Position numbers and translations under genes: made by a program. From the NCBI GenBank assembly GCA_026391215.1, contig JAPLDX010000091.1, forward strand, positions 1 through 47,746: a stretch of 47,746 bases of DNA. The letters run 5' to 3'. The notes under the pieces are model-generated. The model worked only from the letters and a program-made list of their open reading frames with translations. It did no database searches and was not told the origin of the DNA. Position 1 is the stretch's first letter; every line of letters starts with the position of its first letter. Below, one piece after another: positions 25,375 through 34,363 of this stretch. Origin of the DNA: Bacteroidia bacterium. Lineage in GTDB: Bacteria > Bacteroidota > Bacteroidia > Bacteroidales > VadinHA17.

Positions 25375-26722
25375 ACGGCTCTATATTAATATTATAATAA
25401 GTGTATCGCTTATTGCTTCACTTTCTATTCTGCTGGGATACCTGATCTTTTCGGAACAATCCGCACGCTTTTCAATTATCTGTTCCATTACGATCATAAT
25501 ACTGACAATCAGCCTGATATCCTATCTGAACAGGACAAACAGGAACATAAGATTCTTTTTTGATTCCGTTAAAAATGATGATTCAAACCTTTCCTTTCCC
25601 GTCGATAACAAAAAGGGAAATCTCAGGGAACTGCACCAGAGCATGAATAATGTCAACCTGCAGATACAAAGTCTGAAAATAGAGAACAGGCAGCAGGAAC
25701 AATATTTTCAGAAAATACTTGAATTACTGGCTACAGGGATAATTACATTCAATAACAAAGGATTCATCCATCATGCAAATTCAGCAGCAAAAAGACTCCT
25801 GACAACTGAAGTACTTACACATTTGCAACAGATGGAACGAATTGACAAGGAGCTGTTCTGGACAATAAAGAACCTTAAGCCTTATGAAAGACATCTGGTA
25901 GCTGTTAATACAAAACAGGGAGAAATACAATTGCTGCTGAAATCATCATCATTTGGATCAGATGAAAATGAGCTTACAATATTATCTATCCAGGACATTA
26001 AGCATGAACTGGATGAGAAGGAGGTTGATTCGTGGATGAGGCTGATCAGGGTTCTGATGCATGAAATAATGAATTCAATCACACCAATAACATCATTGTC
26101 AGAATCTCTTTCAAATATCTACCAGTCAGAAAAAAAACCTGTTATGCCACAGGATATAACGGAAAAAACCATTGCAACCACTTTGCAGGGGCTTAATGTA
26201 ATAAAAGAACAGGGTAAAGGTCTTATGGAGTTTGTTGAATCATACCGTAAGCTAACATGTATACCGAAACCCGAGATGAAGCTGTTTAGAGTTTCGGAAC
26301 TTTTTTCGAGAGTAAAGATCCTTGCCGGTTCTCTTGAGAAAGGTGAAAATAAGAATATCTCTTTCATATATGATGATCCCGGTCTTGAGATCTTTGCTGA
26401 TGAGAACCTTGTATCTCTGGTACTGATCAACCTGATAAAAAATGCAATGGAAGCCAACGAAAATAATCCTGATTGCAAGATAGAGATTACCGCAGGAAGA
26501 GATTTAAATGACCATAAGGAGATATGTGTCTCTGATAACGGTCCGGGGGTCAGTAAAGAGAATCTTGAAGAGATCTTTATTCCTTTCTTTACAACAAGAG
26601 AAAAAGGATCAGGAATCGGGTTAAGTGTCTCAAAGCAGATAATGGGAGCCCATGGAGGAACTCTGAAGGTGCGGTCAATTCCTGACAAGGAAACGGTATT
26701 CTGCATGAGTTTTCAAAATTGA
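25364..26722 (+). CDS. Histidine kinase with minimal extracytoplasmic loop
   Basis: 452 residues. Two N-terminal membrane helices (about 7-29 and 36-54) are separated by about six residues (SEQSAR), so there is no periplasmic sensor domain. A linker and a PAS-like segment (about 115-210, LLATGIITFNNKGFIHHANS) follow. The phospho-acceptor is H233 in LMHEIMNSITPI. The ATPase domain has the N box LINLIKNAMEAN, G1 DNGPGV and G2 GSGIGLSVSKQIMGAHGG. It is the cognate kinase of the upstream regulator, given the 11-bp overlap. Signal input must come from the membrane, the cytoplasm or a partner protein; the adjacent FtsX-type permeases are obvious candidates, by analogy with BceS-type kinases. Confidence 0.93.
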   Translation: MISKRLYINIIISVSLIASLSILLGYLIFSEQSARFSIICSITIIILTISLISYLNRTNRNIRFFFDSVKNDDSNLSFPVDNKKGNLRELHQSMNNVNLQIQSLKIENRQQEQYFQKILELLATGIITFNNKGFIHHANSAAKRLLTTEVLTHLQQMERIDKELFWTIKNLKPYERHLVAVNTKQGEIQLLLKSSSFGSDENELTILSIQDIKHELDEKEVDSWMRLIRVLMHEIMNSITPITSLSESLSNIYQSEKKPVMPQDITEKTIATTLQGLNVIKEQGKGLMEFVESYRKLTCIPKPEMKLFRVSELFSRVKILAGSLEKGENKNISFIYDDPGLEIFADENLVSLVLINLIKNAMEANENNPDCKIEITAGRDLNDHKEICVSDNGPGVSKENLEEIFIPFFTTREKGSGIGLSVSKQIMGAHGGTLKVRSIPDKETVFCMSFQN

Positions 26723-26745
26723 AATGATTTCAGGCAAATAGATGT

Positions 26746-26753
26746 TAAATTTG
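26746..26753 (+). promoter_or_regulatory. Candidate -7 box for mfd
   Basis: TAAATTTG matches the Bacteroidota -7 consensus TAnnTTTG exactly and lies 17 bases before the mfd ATG. A -33 TTTG is not at the usual distance (the nearest TTG is about 24 bases away). It may provide mfd expression independent of the two-component genes. Confidence 0.35.
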
Positions 26754-26770
26754 CCGCCAAATTCCGTCAC

Positions 26771-29700
26771 ATGAAAGAAAATGAATTGGCCGCCCTTTTT
26801 GACAGCCATCCTGTTCTCACAGGATTGACGGAATCATTAGGCACATCCGGGGTGGAAAGGATCAGCGTTGAAGGCTTGTCAGGATCTTCAAAATCAATAG
26901 CTGTTGCCAGGATCTTCCTGAAGACCCAGTATACACATATAGTAATTATTCCTGAAAAGGAAGATGCGGCGTACTTTTATAATGATCTCGTTTCGCTGAC
27001 CGGAGAAGATTCGGTGTTCTTCTTCCCATCAACATACAAGCGATCCGTTCAATATGAACAAACAGAACCTGCAAATATTGTTCTCCGGACAGAGGTTCTG
27101 AATCACCTGGCTTCAGGAAAAAGAAAAGGGATAATCGTCACCTATCCTGAATCGGTAATGGAAAAAGTAATAAGCCGGAGAAACCTCAAGAAAAACACTT
27201 TCAATATTACTAAAGGGGATAAGCTTTCACTTGAATTCCTTGAGGAGGTCCTGCATGAATATAATTTTAAACGGGTTGATTTTGTTTACGAACCCGGACA
27301 GTATGCAATAAGAGGTAGTATTGCTGATGTCTTCTCCTATTCAGCTGATCTTCCTTACAGGATTGATTTTTTTGGTGAAGAGGTCGATTCTATCAGAACC
27401 TTTAATACAGACGACCAGTTATCCCTGAATATACAGAAACAAATATCCGTAATTCCCAATATCCAGGATATTTCAATAGAAGAATTAAGTGATTCATTTA
27501 CCGATTTTCTGACTCCCTCATCAGTAATATGGATTGAGGATGCAGTATACATAAGGGAAAAAATAAACAGTATCTATAATCAGACAGTCCAGCGGGAAGA
27601 GTCGGGACAGATTGCCGGGAAAATGGATCTAATTATGACAGGGACCCGGTTCCTGGATGAATGTGAAAAATTCAGGATTGTTGAATTCGGAAAGACAACA
27701 CTCCATGAAACGGCATTACAATTTACCTTTCATACTGAACCTCAGCCTGTATTCAACAAGAACTTTGAGCTTCTCTCCGAAAAGCTGGTATCGAATAACA
27801 TTAGCAGTTATGTTACTTTTTTGATCTCTGAGAGTCAGTCACAGATCGATAGGCTAAGGGATATTTTTGCAGAAATAAATCCTGATGTGAATTTCAATGC
27901 CCTGTTGCTTAACCTTCACGGAGGCTTCACTGACCATGACCTGAAAATATCGGTATTTACTGATCATCAGATATTTGACAGGTACCACAAATTCAGGATA
28001 AGAGGTTATTTCACCAGGAAAGAAAGCATTTCTGTAAAAGAGCTTACAGGATTGAATCCGGGAGATTATGTTGTGCATGTTGACCATGGCATAGGAAAAT
28101 TCGGGGGTCTTGAAAAAATTGAGGTGAACGGGAAGATCCAGGAGGCTATCAAGCTGGTTTACAGGGATAATGATACTCTTTATGTCGGTATTCATTCGCT
28201 CCACAGGATATCCAAATACAAAGGGAAAGAGAGCTCAGAACCAAAGATATACAAGCTTGGATCAGGTGCCTGGCAGAAGCTTAAGCAAAGCACCAAGAGC
28301 AGGGTTAAAGACATTGCAAAGGACCTGATAAAACTATATGCGGAGAGGATGTCATCAGGCGGATATGCATTTTCACCTGACTCATACCTGCAGCGGGAGC
28401 TTGAAGCATCTTTTATTTATGAAGATACTCCTGATCAGCTTACTGCAACTCGTGCAATAAAGGAGGATATGGAGGCTTCGCACCCGATGGACCGCCTGGT
28501 CTGCGGGGATGTAGGCTTCGGTAAAACTGAGGTTGCTGTAAGGGCAGCATTCAAGTCGGCTTCTGACAGCAAGCAGACTGCAATCCTGGTGCCAACAACT
28601 ATCCTGGCCCTTCAGCATTACAAGACATTTTCTTCACGTCTGAAAAATTTCCCATGTACAGTAGAATACTTTACCCGCCATAAAAAACCTGCAGAACAGA
28701 AAAGGATCATATCTCAGCTGGCAGAAGGGAAAATAGATGTTATCATCGGAACACACAAGCTTGTCGGACCGGGTATTAGTTTCAAGGATCTTGGATTGCT
28801 GATAATTGATGAAGAACAGCGGTTTGGAGTCTCGGTAAAAGAAAAGCTGAAAAAGCTGAAGACAAACGTTGATACGCTCACCCTTACAGCCACTCCAATT
28901 CCGCGCACCTTACAATTTTCACTTATGGGGGCCCGGGATCTTTCAATAATAAATACGCCTCCGCCAAACAGAATGCCTATTGTTACTGAATTACATGGAT
29001 TTAACGAGGAAATAATCAGGGAAGGCATTGAATATGAGGTATCAAGGAACGGACAGGTCTTCATTATTCATAACCGGGTTGAAAACATAAAGGAGGTACA
29101 GGCAAAGATCCAGCGTATTTGTCCAAATGTTAAAACCGCAGTTGTTCATGGCAAAATGTCCGGAATGGATATTGAAAATGTTATGTTCGATTTTATCCAG
29201 GGTGATTATGATGTGCTGATTGCCACAACTATCATTGAATCAGGACTTGATATTCCTAATGCCAATACCATCTTCATTAATGAGGCTCATCATTTCGGTT
29301 TGTCAGAGCTGCATCAACTTAGAGGAAGGGTTGGAAGATCAAATAAAAAAGCATTCTGTTATCTGCTGGCGCCTCCGATGGATTCACTTACGCATGAAGC
29401 CAGACGAAGACTAAAAGCCATAGAAGAATTTGCTGAGCTTGGAAGCGGATTCAATATTGCCATGCAGGATCTTGATATAAGGGGATCAGGAAATCTTCTT
29501 GGCGGGGAACAGAGCGGATTCATTGCCGATGTGGGCTTTGAGACATATCAGAGAATATTGAATGAAGCTATGGCAGAAATAAGAGAGACTGAAATGGCAG
29601 ACTCCGGTATCAGCGGCAAAAAAGATGAAAAATTTCAACCGGAACAAAAGGATAAATCATATGTTTCTGATTTTCAGATTGATACTGATCTGGAAATAAT

Positions 29701-30133
29701 GTTCCCTGATGAATATGTTTCAAGCATTTCAGAAAGGATAAGGTTATACAGGGAACTGAATGAGATTGAGAATGAAGATCTGCTGAAGAAATTTGAGACC
29801 AGGCTTACTGACAGATTCGGTCCTGTTCCACAGACAGCAATGGAGCTGCTTGATATTGTCAGGCTTAAATGGATTGCTGTCAAACTTGGCATTGAGAAAA
29901 TATTGCTTAAGAATAATCTCCTGATAGCCTATTTTATCTCAGATCCAAAATCATCTTTTTACAGGAGCCAGCTGTTTGTATCAATAATGAATTATGTCAA
30001 CCGGCACCAGAAGCAGATGAGTGTCAAACAGAAGGAGTCAAAGCTGAGCGTTACTGTCACAGGGATCAGCTCTGTCAAATCTGCAATTCAGATACTGAAT
30101 GGTATAACGGAGAGTATTGATGCTACTAATTAA
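26771..30133 (+). CDS. mfd: Transcription-repair coupling factor
   Basis: 1120 residues, the usual length for Mfd. The N-terminal third is the UvrB-like module. A CarD-like RNA polymerase-interaction domain starts near residue 431 (GDYVVHVDHGIGKFGGLE). The helicase part has Walker A GFGKTE (about 580), the DEEQ box (IIDEEQRFGV, about 680) and RGRVGRSNKKAFCYLL. The translocation motif region is QDLDIRGSGNLLGGEQSG. The C-terminal regulatory domain begins around DLEIMFPDEYV. It removes stalled RNA polymerase at DNA lesions and recruits UvrA. It follows the kinase gene by 48 bp, with its own -7 box candidate, and is a housekeeping gene unrelated in function to the permeases. Confidence 0.97.
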   Translation: MKENELAALFDSHPVLTGLTESLGTSGVERISVEGLSGSSKSIAVARIFLKTQYTHIVIIPEKEDAAYFYNDLVSLTGEDSVFFFPSTYKRSVQYEQTEPANIVLRTEVLNHLASGKRKGIIVTYPESVMEKVISRRNLKKNTFNITKGDKLSLEFLEEVLHEYNFKRVDFVYEPGQYAIRGSIADVFSYSADLPYRIDFFGEEVDSIRTFNTDDQLSLNIQKQISVIPNIQDISIEELSDSFTDFLTPSSVIWIEDAVYIREKINSIYNQTVQREESGQIAGKMDLIMTGTRFLDECEKFRIVEFGKTTLHETALQFTFHTEPQPVFNKNFELLSEKLVSNNISSYVTFLISESQSQIDRLRDIFAEINPDVNFNALLLNLHGGFTDHDLKISVFTDHQIFDRYHKFRIRGYFTRKESISVKELTGLNPGDYVVHVDHGIGKFGGLEKIEVNGKIQEAIKLVYRDNDTLYVGIHSLHRISKYKGKESSEPKIYKLGSGAWQKLKQSTKSRVKDIAKDLIKLYAERMSSGGYAFSPDSYLQRELEASFIYEDTPDQLTATRAIKEDMEASHPMDRLVCGDVGFGKTEVAVRAAFKSASDSKQTAILVPTTILALQHYKTFSSRLKNFPCTVEYFTRHKKPAEQKRIISQLAEGKIDVIIGTHKLVGPGISFKDLGLLIIDEEQRFGVSVKEKLKKLKTNVDTLTLTATPIPRTLQFSLMGARDLSIINTPPPNRMPIVTELHGFNEEIIREGIEYEVSRNGQVFIIHNRVENIKEVQAKIQRICPNVKTAVVHGKMSGMDIENVMFDFIQGDYDVLIATTIIESGLDIPNANTIFINEAHHFGLSELHQLRGRVGRSNKKAFCYLLAPPMDSLTHEARRRLKAIEEFAELGSGFNIAMQDLDIRGSGNLLGGEQSGFIADVGFETYQRILNEAMAEIRETEMADSGISGKKDEKFQPEQKDKSYVSDFQIDTDLEIMFPDEYVSSISERIRLYRELNEIENEDLLKKFETRLTDRFGPVPQTAMELLDIVRLKWIAVKLGIEKILLKNNLLIAYFISDPKSSFYRSQLFVSIMNYVNRHQKQMSVKQKESKLSVTVTGISSVKSAIQILNGITESIDATN

Positions 30134-30140
30134 ATAACAC

Positions 30141-30256
30141 GTACTCACCCCCCATCCCCCTCTCTACTACGTAAAGAGGGGGCGATAACATACAATATAT
30201 CAATGCTTTCCCCCTCTTTGCTTCAGCAGAGAGGGGGAAAAGAAGGGGGTGAGTAC
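30141..30256. repeat. Intergenic inverted-repeat element C (116 bp)
   Basis: The outer ends are GTACTCACCCCC and its exact complement at the right end (GGGGGTGAGTAC). Inside each end is a hairpin of CCCCCTCT and AGAGGGGG type. The unit is non-coding and lies between mfd and coaX. Its design, with paired C/G-rich palindromes in inverted orientation just after a stop codon, is like that of cassettes A and B, but the sequence class differs. It may also act as a transcription terminator for mfd. Confidence 0.65.
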
Positions 30257-30291
30257 ATGAAGTATCTTAGACACTTTTAACTTCTTTTTCT

Positions 30292-30299
30292 TACCTTTG
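30292..30299 (+). promoter_or_regulatory. Candidate -7 box for the coaX–corC operon
   Basis: TACCTTTG is a perfect TAnnTTTG match and lies 19 bases before the coaX ATG. No clear -33 TTTG was seen at standard spacing. Confidence 0.4.
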
Positions 30300-30317
30300 T
30301 ATTTTATTCATATTGCT

Positions 30318-31046
30318 ATGAACCTGATATTTGACATTGGCAACACCAGCACCAAGATGGCTTTGTTTGAGGGGAGAAAAAAGGTGACCTCTCTCCGGAC
30401 CAAACAGTTCAACTGCGAAAAGTTGCAGAAAATCTTTGAATCCTATCTTAAGAAAATTGATAAGGCAATAATCTCTTCAGTAAGAGATACTCCTGATTTT
30501 ATTATTGATCTGGCAACAATGGGAATACCATATGTTCATATTCTTACTTACCAATCGAAACTTCCTTTCAAAATTGAATATGAAACACCGGAGACGCTGG
30601 GGCCTGACAGGATTGCAGCTGTAGCAGGTGCATTCTCATTATTCCCTGGAAAGAAAGTGCTTATCATTGATACAGGAAGTGCTGTCACATATGAGTATCT
30701 GTCCGGAAAGACCTATAAAGGTGGAAACATATCGCCTGGCTTAAGTATGAGATTCCGGGCTTTACATAAGTTCACAAGAAAGCTGCCACTGGCTTCCACT
30801 ACAGAAAAATATTCTCCAATTGGCAGGAATACTCATGAAGCTATAACCGCCGGTGTAATCAATGGGATGATTTATGAAATAAATGAGTATATTCGCACGT
30901 TTAAAAATAAGCATACCGGCATTAAAGTGATTCTTACGGGCGGAGACGCAGGTTACTTAAAAGACAGAATTAATCATAAAGTCACTTATATGCCTGATAT
31001 TGTGATTGATGGGTTAAACTATATTTTGGAGTACAATGCAAAATAA
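30318..31046 (+). CDS. coaX: Type III pantothenate kinase
   Basis: 242 residues from the ATG giving MNLIFDIGNTSTK; an in-frame upstream ATG at 30297 overlaps the -7 box and is unlikely. DIGNTSTK is the phosphate-binding motif of the ASKHA fold. ETLGPDRIAAV, IDTGSAVTYEYL and KGGNISPGLSMRFRAL are the pantothenate-site motifs of CoaX, and LTGGDAGYL the adenosine motif. It phosphorylates pantothenate in the first step of coenzyme A synthesis. The downstream outer-membrane gene overlaps it by 11 bp, so it heads an operon that links CoA supply to envelope genes. Confidence 0.96.
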   Translation: MNLIFDIGNTSTKMALFEGRKKVTSLRTKQFNCEKLQKIFESYLKKIDKAIISSVRDTPDFIIDLATMGIPYVHILTYQSKLPFKIEYETPETLGPDRIAAVAGAFSLFPGKKVLIIDTGSAVTYEYLSGKTYKGGNISPGLSMRFRALHKFTRKLPLASTTEKYSPIGRNTHEAITAGVINGMIYEINEYIRTFKNKHTGIKVILTGGDAGYLKDRINHKVTYMPDIVIDGLNYILEYNAK

Positions 31047-32316
31047 ACTGGCGTCATTAATAATAGTTTTCACATATTTACTTTCATTCTCTGTATCCGG
31101 ACAAAAACTTATCAATTCGCCCTATTCACGTTTTAATATCGGATCTCTTGAACCAGCCGGATCCTTCAGGAGCATTGGCATGGGAGGTGTCGGAACAGCA
31201 GTGAGGGACAACAGCTCTGTTTACTTCTTAAATCCTGCATCATACAGCAGCATTGATACGATTTCATTTATTTTTGATTTTGGCCTTGATTACGGAATAA
31301 ATTATCTGACTGAAGGCTCAAACCATCATTTCTCTGATGATATGAACTTTGACCATCTCCTGCTGGGATTCCCGGTGATAAAAGGGCTGGGCATTGCCGC
31401 CGGTTTAGTCCCTTTCAGCAATGGCTATTATAAAATAACTGAATCAGTCCTTAAAGGAGATCCGGGATATGATGCCATTACAGGTGAGTACATCTCTGCC
31501 CATACCGGTGAGGGTGGCTTTACAAAACTATTTCTGGGTTCAGGCGTGAACATCACAAAATACTTTTCTGCAGGAATCAATATGAACGTGATTTTCGGTA
31601 ATATCAGGAGATTAAATGAAATCGATTTTACAGATTATTATGGTATGTTCCATAATAATACTACTGAGAAGCTTCAACTGACCGGAATAAATCTTGAGTA
31701 TGGGGCACAGGCTATTGCACCTTTCAAAAATGGCTTTTATATTAATGCAGGCATGTCTTTCAGTACAGGAAAACATTATAATTCCAGATATGAGAAAGTA
31801 GGTTTTCTGTTTACTGCTTACAGTTCAGTAGATACATTGTTCAATTTTGCAGATTCAACGCGCGCTTATCTTCCGGGAGATATGAGGATGGGTATCTCCT
31901 TCGGCAAAAAAAACAAGTTTACGGCCGGATTTGATTATTCCGAATCAAAATGGTCCAAAGCAGTTATTTCGAGCACCGGAGGATATTTCAGCAATACTCG
32001 TTCATACAGGTTCGGGGCGGAATATATACCTGATAAATTCTCCAACTACAGCTACCTGAAGCAGATTGAATATCGTATAGGAGGACATATTGAAGATAGT
32101 TACCTGGTCATCAACGGTGAGCAGGTCAAAGAGTATGGTGTAAGCTGCGGTTTCGGATTGCCATTGAGGCGTACTTATTCTAAAGTCAATTTTTTCTTTG
32201 ATTATTCTAAGAAATACGGTTCTGGTATTTCAGGACTACATACAGAAAATATTTTTACTGTGGGTGCAAGTCTGAACCTGTATGATCACTGGTTCCTGAA
32301 ACGCAAATATGATTGA
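31036..32316 (+). CDS. Outer-membrane beta-barrel protein of the coaX–lptC cluster
   Basis: 426 residues with a signal peptide (ASLIIVFTYLLSFSVSGQ). The mature protein starts INSPYSRFNIGSLEPAGSFRSIGMGG and contains VYFLNPASYSSIDTISFIFDFG, the wording seen in Bacteroidota FadL/PorV-like putative barrels. Alternating aromatic strands continue to a C-terminal end of LNLYDHWFLKRKYD. Its exact function is unknown. It overlaps coaX by 11 bp upstream and lptC by 8 bp downstream, so it is translated in a tight operon with an LPS-export component. A role in outer-membrane biogenesis is plausible but unproven. Confidence 0.82.
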   Translation: MQNKLASLIIVFTYLLSFSVSGQKLINSPYSRFNIGSLEPAGSFRSIGMGGVGTAVRDNSSVYFLNPASYSSIDTISFIFDFGLDYGINYLTEGSNHHFSDDMNFDHLLLGFPVIKGLGIAAGLVPFSNGYYKITESVLKGDPGYDAITGEYISAHTGEGGFTKLFLGSGVNITKYFSAGINMNVIFGNIRRLNEIDFTDYYGMFHNNTTEKLQLTGINLEYGAQAIAPFKNGFYINAGMSFSTGKHYNSRYEKVGFLFTAYSSVDTLFNFADSTRAYLPGDMRMGISFGKKNKFTAGFDYSESKWSKAVISSTGGYFSNTRSYRFGAEYIPDKFSNYSYLKQIEYRIGGHIEDSYLVINGEQVKEYGVSCGFGLPLRRTYSKVNFFFDYSKKYGSGISGLHTENIFTVGASLNLYDHWFLKRKYD

Positions 32317-32872
32317 TCCGGTTAAATCATACAGAAATACAAAATTATCCTGCCTGCTATTGGCAGCTGTTCTCTTGAACTCATGTCAGGGGAAAGTTGA
32401 AAAGATTGTTGATTTTGAAATACTATCGCTTCCCTCACTTACCGGAAAGAATATAAATACTGTATTCACCGATTCGGGTAAAGTTCAGCTGGTAATGTCC
32501 GCACCAATAATGGAAAAGTGGGATAATTATGAATCTCCTTTTTCGGAATTCAGGCTGGGGATGAAAATCGCATTTCATGACGGACACAAAGAGCCTATTG
32601 CCACCGCATCATCAAAATATGCAAAATTTTTTGTCGAGGAGAACCTGTGGGAGCTGGACGATTCAGTGGTAATCGTTAATGAATCAGGCGACAAGCTTGA
32701 AACCGAACAACTGTTCTGGAACCAGGATAAAAACCTTGTATATACAGACAGGTTTGTCAAAATTACAAATGAGGACCAGACGGTAATGGGCACCGGATTT
32801 GAATCAGATCCCCAGCTTACCAGGAGAAGAATAAAGAATGTTACCGCAACAATATATCTTCAAGATGAATAA
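32309..32872 (+). CDS. lptC: LPS export ABC transporter periplasmic protein LptC
   Basis: 187 residues. The N-terminus carries a lipoprotein-type signal (LLLAAVLLNSCQGK), unlike the membrane-anchored LptC of E. coli but usual in Bacteroidota. The rest is the LptC/OstA beta-jellyroll: TVFTDSGKVQLVMSAPIMEKWDN, then ASSKYAKFFVEENLWELDDSVVIVNESGDKLETEQLFWNQDKNLVYTDRFV. The repeated pattern of removing one state and gaining another is typical of LptA/LptC. It would pass lipopolysaccharide from LptBFG towards LptA. It overlaps both neighbours. Confidence 0.9.
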   Translation: MIDPVKSYRNTKLSCLLLAAVLLNSCQGKVEKIVDFEILSLPSLTGKNINTVFTDSGKVQLVMSAPIMEKWDNYESPFSEFRLGMKIAFHDGHKEPIATASSKYAKFFVEENLWELDDSVVIVNESGDKLETEQLFWNQDKNLVYTDRFVKITNEDQTVMGTGFESDPQLTRRRIKNVTATIYLQDE

Positions 32873-33047
32873 AAGATTCCTGCTTATTTTTGAGATAATA
32901 TGGATCATCACCGGAATATTGTGCATTGTAGCCGGAATAATGTACATTATTAGAGACAGCGGTAATAAATTTTACTTATTCCCCATATTGGCTCTCATCT
33001 CTTTTGTCTTTGCCTGGCTCAGGCACAGGGAGCGAAAAAAAGATTAA
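32865..33047 (+). CDS. Small membrane protein, unknown function
   Basis: 60 residues from ATG 32865 (MNKRFLLIFEIIW); an in-frame upstream ATG would extend it further into lptC and is unlikely. Two membrane helices (about 4-26 and 34-51) are followed by a basic tail (RHRERKKD). It overlaps the lptC stop by 8 bp and ends 9 bp before the corC-type gene, so it is part of this operon. No family was recognised. Confidence 0.7.
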   Translation: MNKRFLLIFEIIWIITGILCIVAGIMYIIRDSGNKFYLFPILALISFVFAWLRHRERKKD

Positions 33048-33056
33048 CTTTGCTGT

Positions 33057-34316
33057 ATGAGCGGAATACTGGTCATACTCATAGCAATCTTATTTTGTGC
33101 ATTTTTCTCGGGTATGGAGATAGCATATATCTCTTCAAATAAATTACGGCTGGAGCTTGACATTAAACAGGGTGACTTCAATTCCGGAATCCTGAAATTT
33201 TTTGCAAAAAATCCTGGTCAGTATATTGCTACCATGCTTGTGGGTAATAATGTCGCCCTGGTTATTTATGGTATTTTCTTTTCAAGATTATTGAATCCTG
33301 TCCTTATTCCTCTTTTTGGTTCTGATCTTCTGGTACTAATTGTTAACACAATAATTTCAACAGCCGTCATCCTTTTTGTAGCAGAATTTCTTCCTAAAAC
33401 GACAGTTATTCTTGCTCCTAATTCCTTTCTGAAAACATTAAGCCTGCCAACTCTGGTTTTCTTCTGGTTGTTCTACCCTGTCAGTAAGTTTGCCCTTCTG
33501 GCCTCAAATCTGCTGATAAGAATATTTTCTAAGAATAAGCCGGTCTCAAGGCCTCATGAAAACATTGTCTTCAGCAAAGTTGATCTCGACCATTTTGTAA
33601 GTCAGAGCAGAGAGAGGGATGAGTCAGCAGCGCCGCAGCACCACAACATAAAAATATTTCAGAATGCTCTTGATTTCTCCTCGGTAAAGCTTAGGGAATG
33701 CATGGTACCAAGGACCGAGATTGAGGCTGTTGAGTGTAACAGTTCAATTGCTGATTTAAAAGAGAGGTTCATTGAAACCCAGCACTCCAGGATCCTGGTA
33801 TTTCAGGAATCGATTGATAATATAATCGGCTATTTTGATCTTAAAGACATCTTCAGAAATCCTCCTGATATCAAATCGAGTATCAGGAAGCTGGCAATTG
33901 TTCCTGAGACAATGGCCGCTAACAAGCTTCTGAAAGTATTTGTTGATGAGAAGAAGAACGTGGCTCTTGTGGTTGATGAATTCGGAGGCACTTCAGGTAT
34001 AGTGACCATTGAAGATGTGCTTGAGGAAATAGTCGGAGATATTGAAGATGAACATGATACACAGGAGCTAATAGAAAAAGTCATCAGCAGGAATGAATAT
34101 ATTTTTTCCGGGCGCCTTGAAATAGATTACCTGAATGAAAAATATCACCTCCGCCTGCCGGAAGAAGATGATTATGAAACACTGGCAGGAATGATATTAT
34201 ACTTCCACGGTAGTATTCCAGGGAATAATGATATTATAAGGATAAAGAATCTTGTGTTCAGGATCCTGAAAGTATCATCAACCAGGGTTGAGCTTATAAA
34301 TATAAAGGTGGAATAA
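33057..34316 (+). CDS. CorC/HlyC-family CNNM-CBS membrane protein
   Basis: 419 residues. The N-terminal CNNM (DUF21) domain has the start MSGILVILIAILFCAFFSGMEIAYIS and helices to about residue 155. Two CBS domains follow, with MVPRTEIEAV at the start of the first. The second includes FVDEKKNVALVVDEFGGTSGIVTIEDVLEEIVGDIEDEHD, a strong family signature. A CorC_HlyC domain closes the protein. The family is linked to Mg2+ or other cation efflux, and in Bacteroidota the gliding protein GldE is a member. Its position after lptC fits the usual Bacteroidota cluster rather than a gliding cluster. The palindromic repeat D follows its stop. Confidence 0.93.
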   Translation: MSGILVILIAILFCAFFSGMEIAYISSNKLRLELDIKQGDFNSGILKFFAKNPGQYIATMLVGNNVALVIYGIFFSRLLNPVLIPLFGSDLLVLIVNTIISTAVILFVAEFLPKTTVILAPNSFLKTLSLPTLVFFWLFYPVSKFALLASNLLIRIFSKNKPVSRPHENIVFSKVDLDHFVSQSRERDESAAPQHHNIKIFQNALDFSSVKLRECMVPRTEIEAVECNSSIADLKERFIETQHSRILVFQESIDNIIGYFDLKDIFRNPPDIKSSIRKLAIVPETMAANKLLKVFVDEKKNVALVVDEFGGTSGIVTIEDVLEEIVGDIEDEHDTQELIEKVISRNEYIFSGRLEIDYLNEKYHLRLPEEDDYETLAGMILYFHGSIPGNNDIIRIKNLVFRILKVSSTRVELINIKVE

Positions 34317-34320
34317 AGAA

Positions 34321-34356
34321 CCTCTCCCTAAATCCCTCCCCCAGGAGGGAGGGACT
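34321..34356. repeat. Solo palindromic end D (cassette-type), possible two-way terminator
   Basis: CTCCCTAAATCCCTCCCCC followed by AGGAGGGAGGGACTT repeats the left-end layout of cassettes A and B (CCTAAATCCC, C-tract, G-tract, ACTT). It begins 4 bp after the corC-type stop and lies between convergent genes. The perfect C/G stem could also stop transcription from either side. There is no second end nearby. Confidence 0.6.
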
Positions 34357-34363
34357 TAATATA

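Noticed and set aside
26119..26706. A 195-codon open frame on the minus strand
   Set aside because: It is fully antisense to the histidine kinase gene, has low-complexity Ser-rich translation and no recognisable motif, and the kinase domains on the plus strand are clear.
34321..34356. Unit D as a plain intrinsic terminator only
   Set aside because: It lacks a T-tract on both strands and shares the CCTAAATCCC...ACTT wording with the cassette ends, so it is listed as a repeat with terminator function as an alternative.
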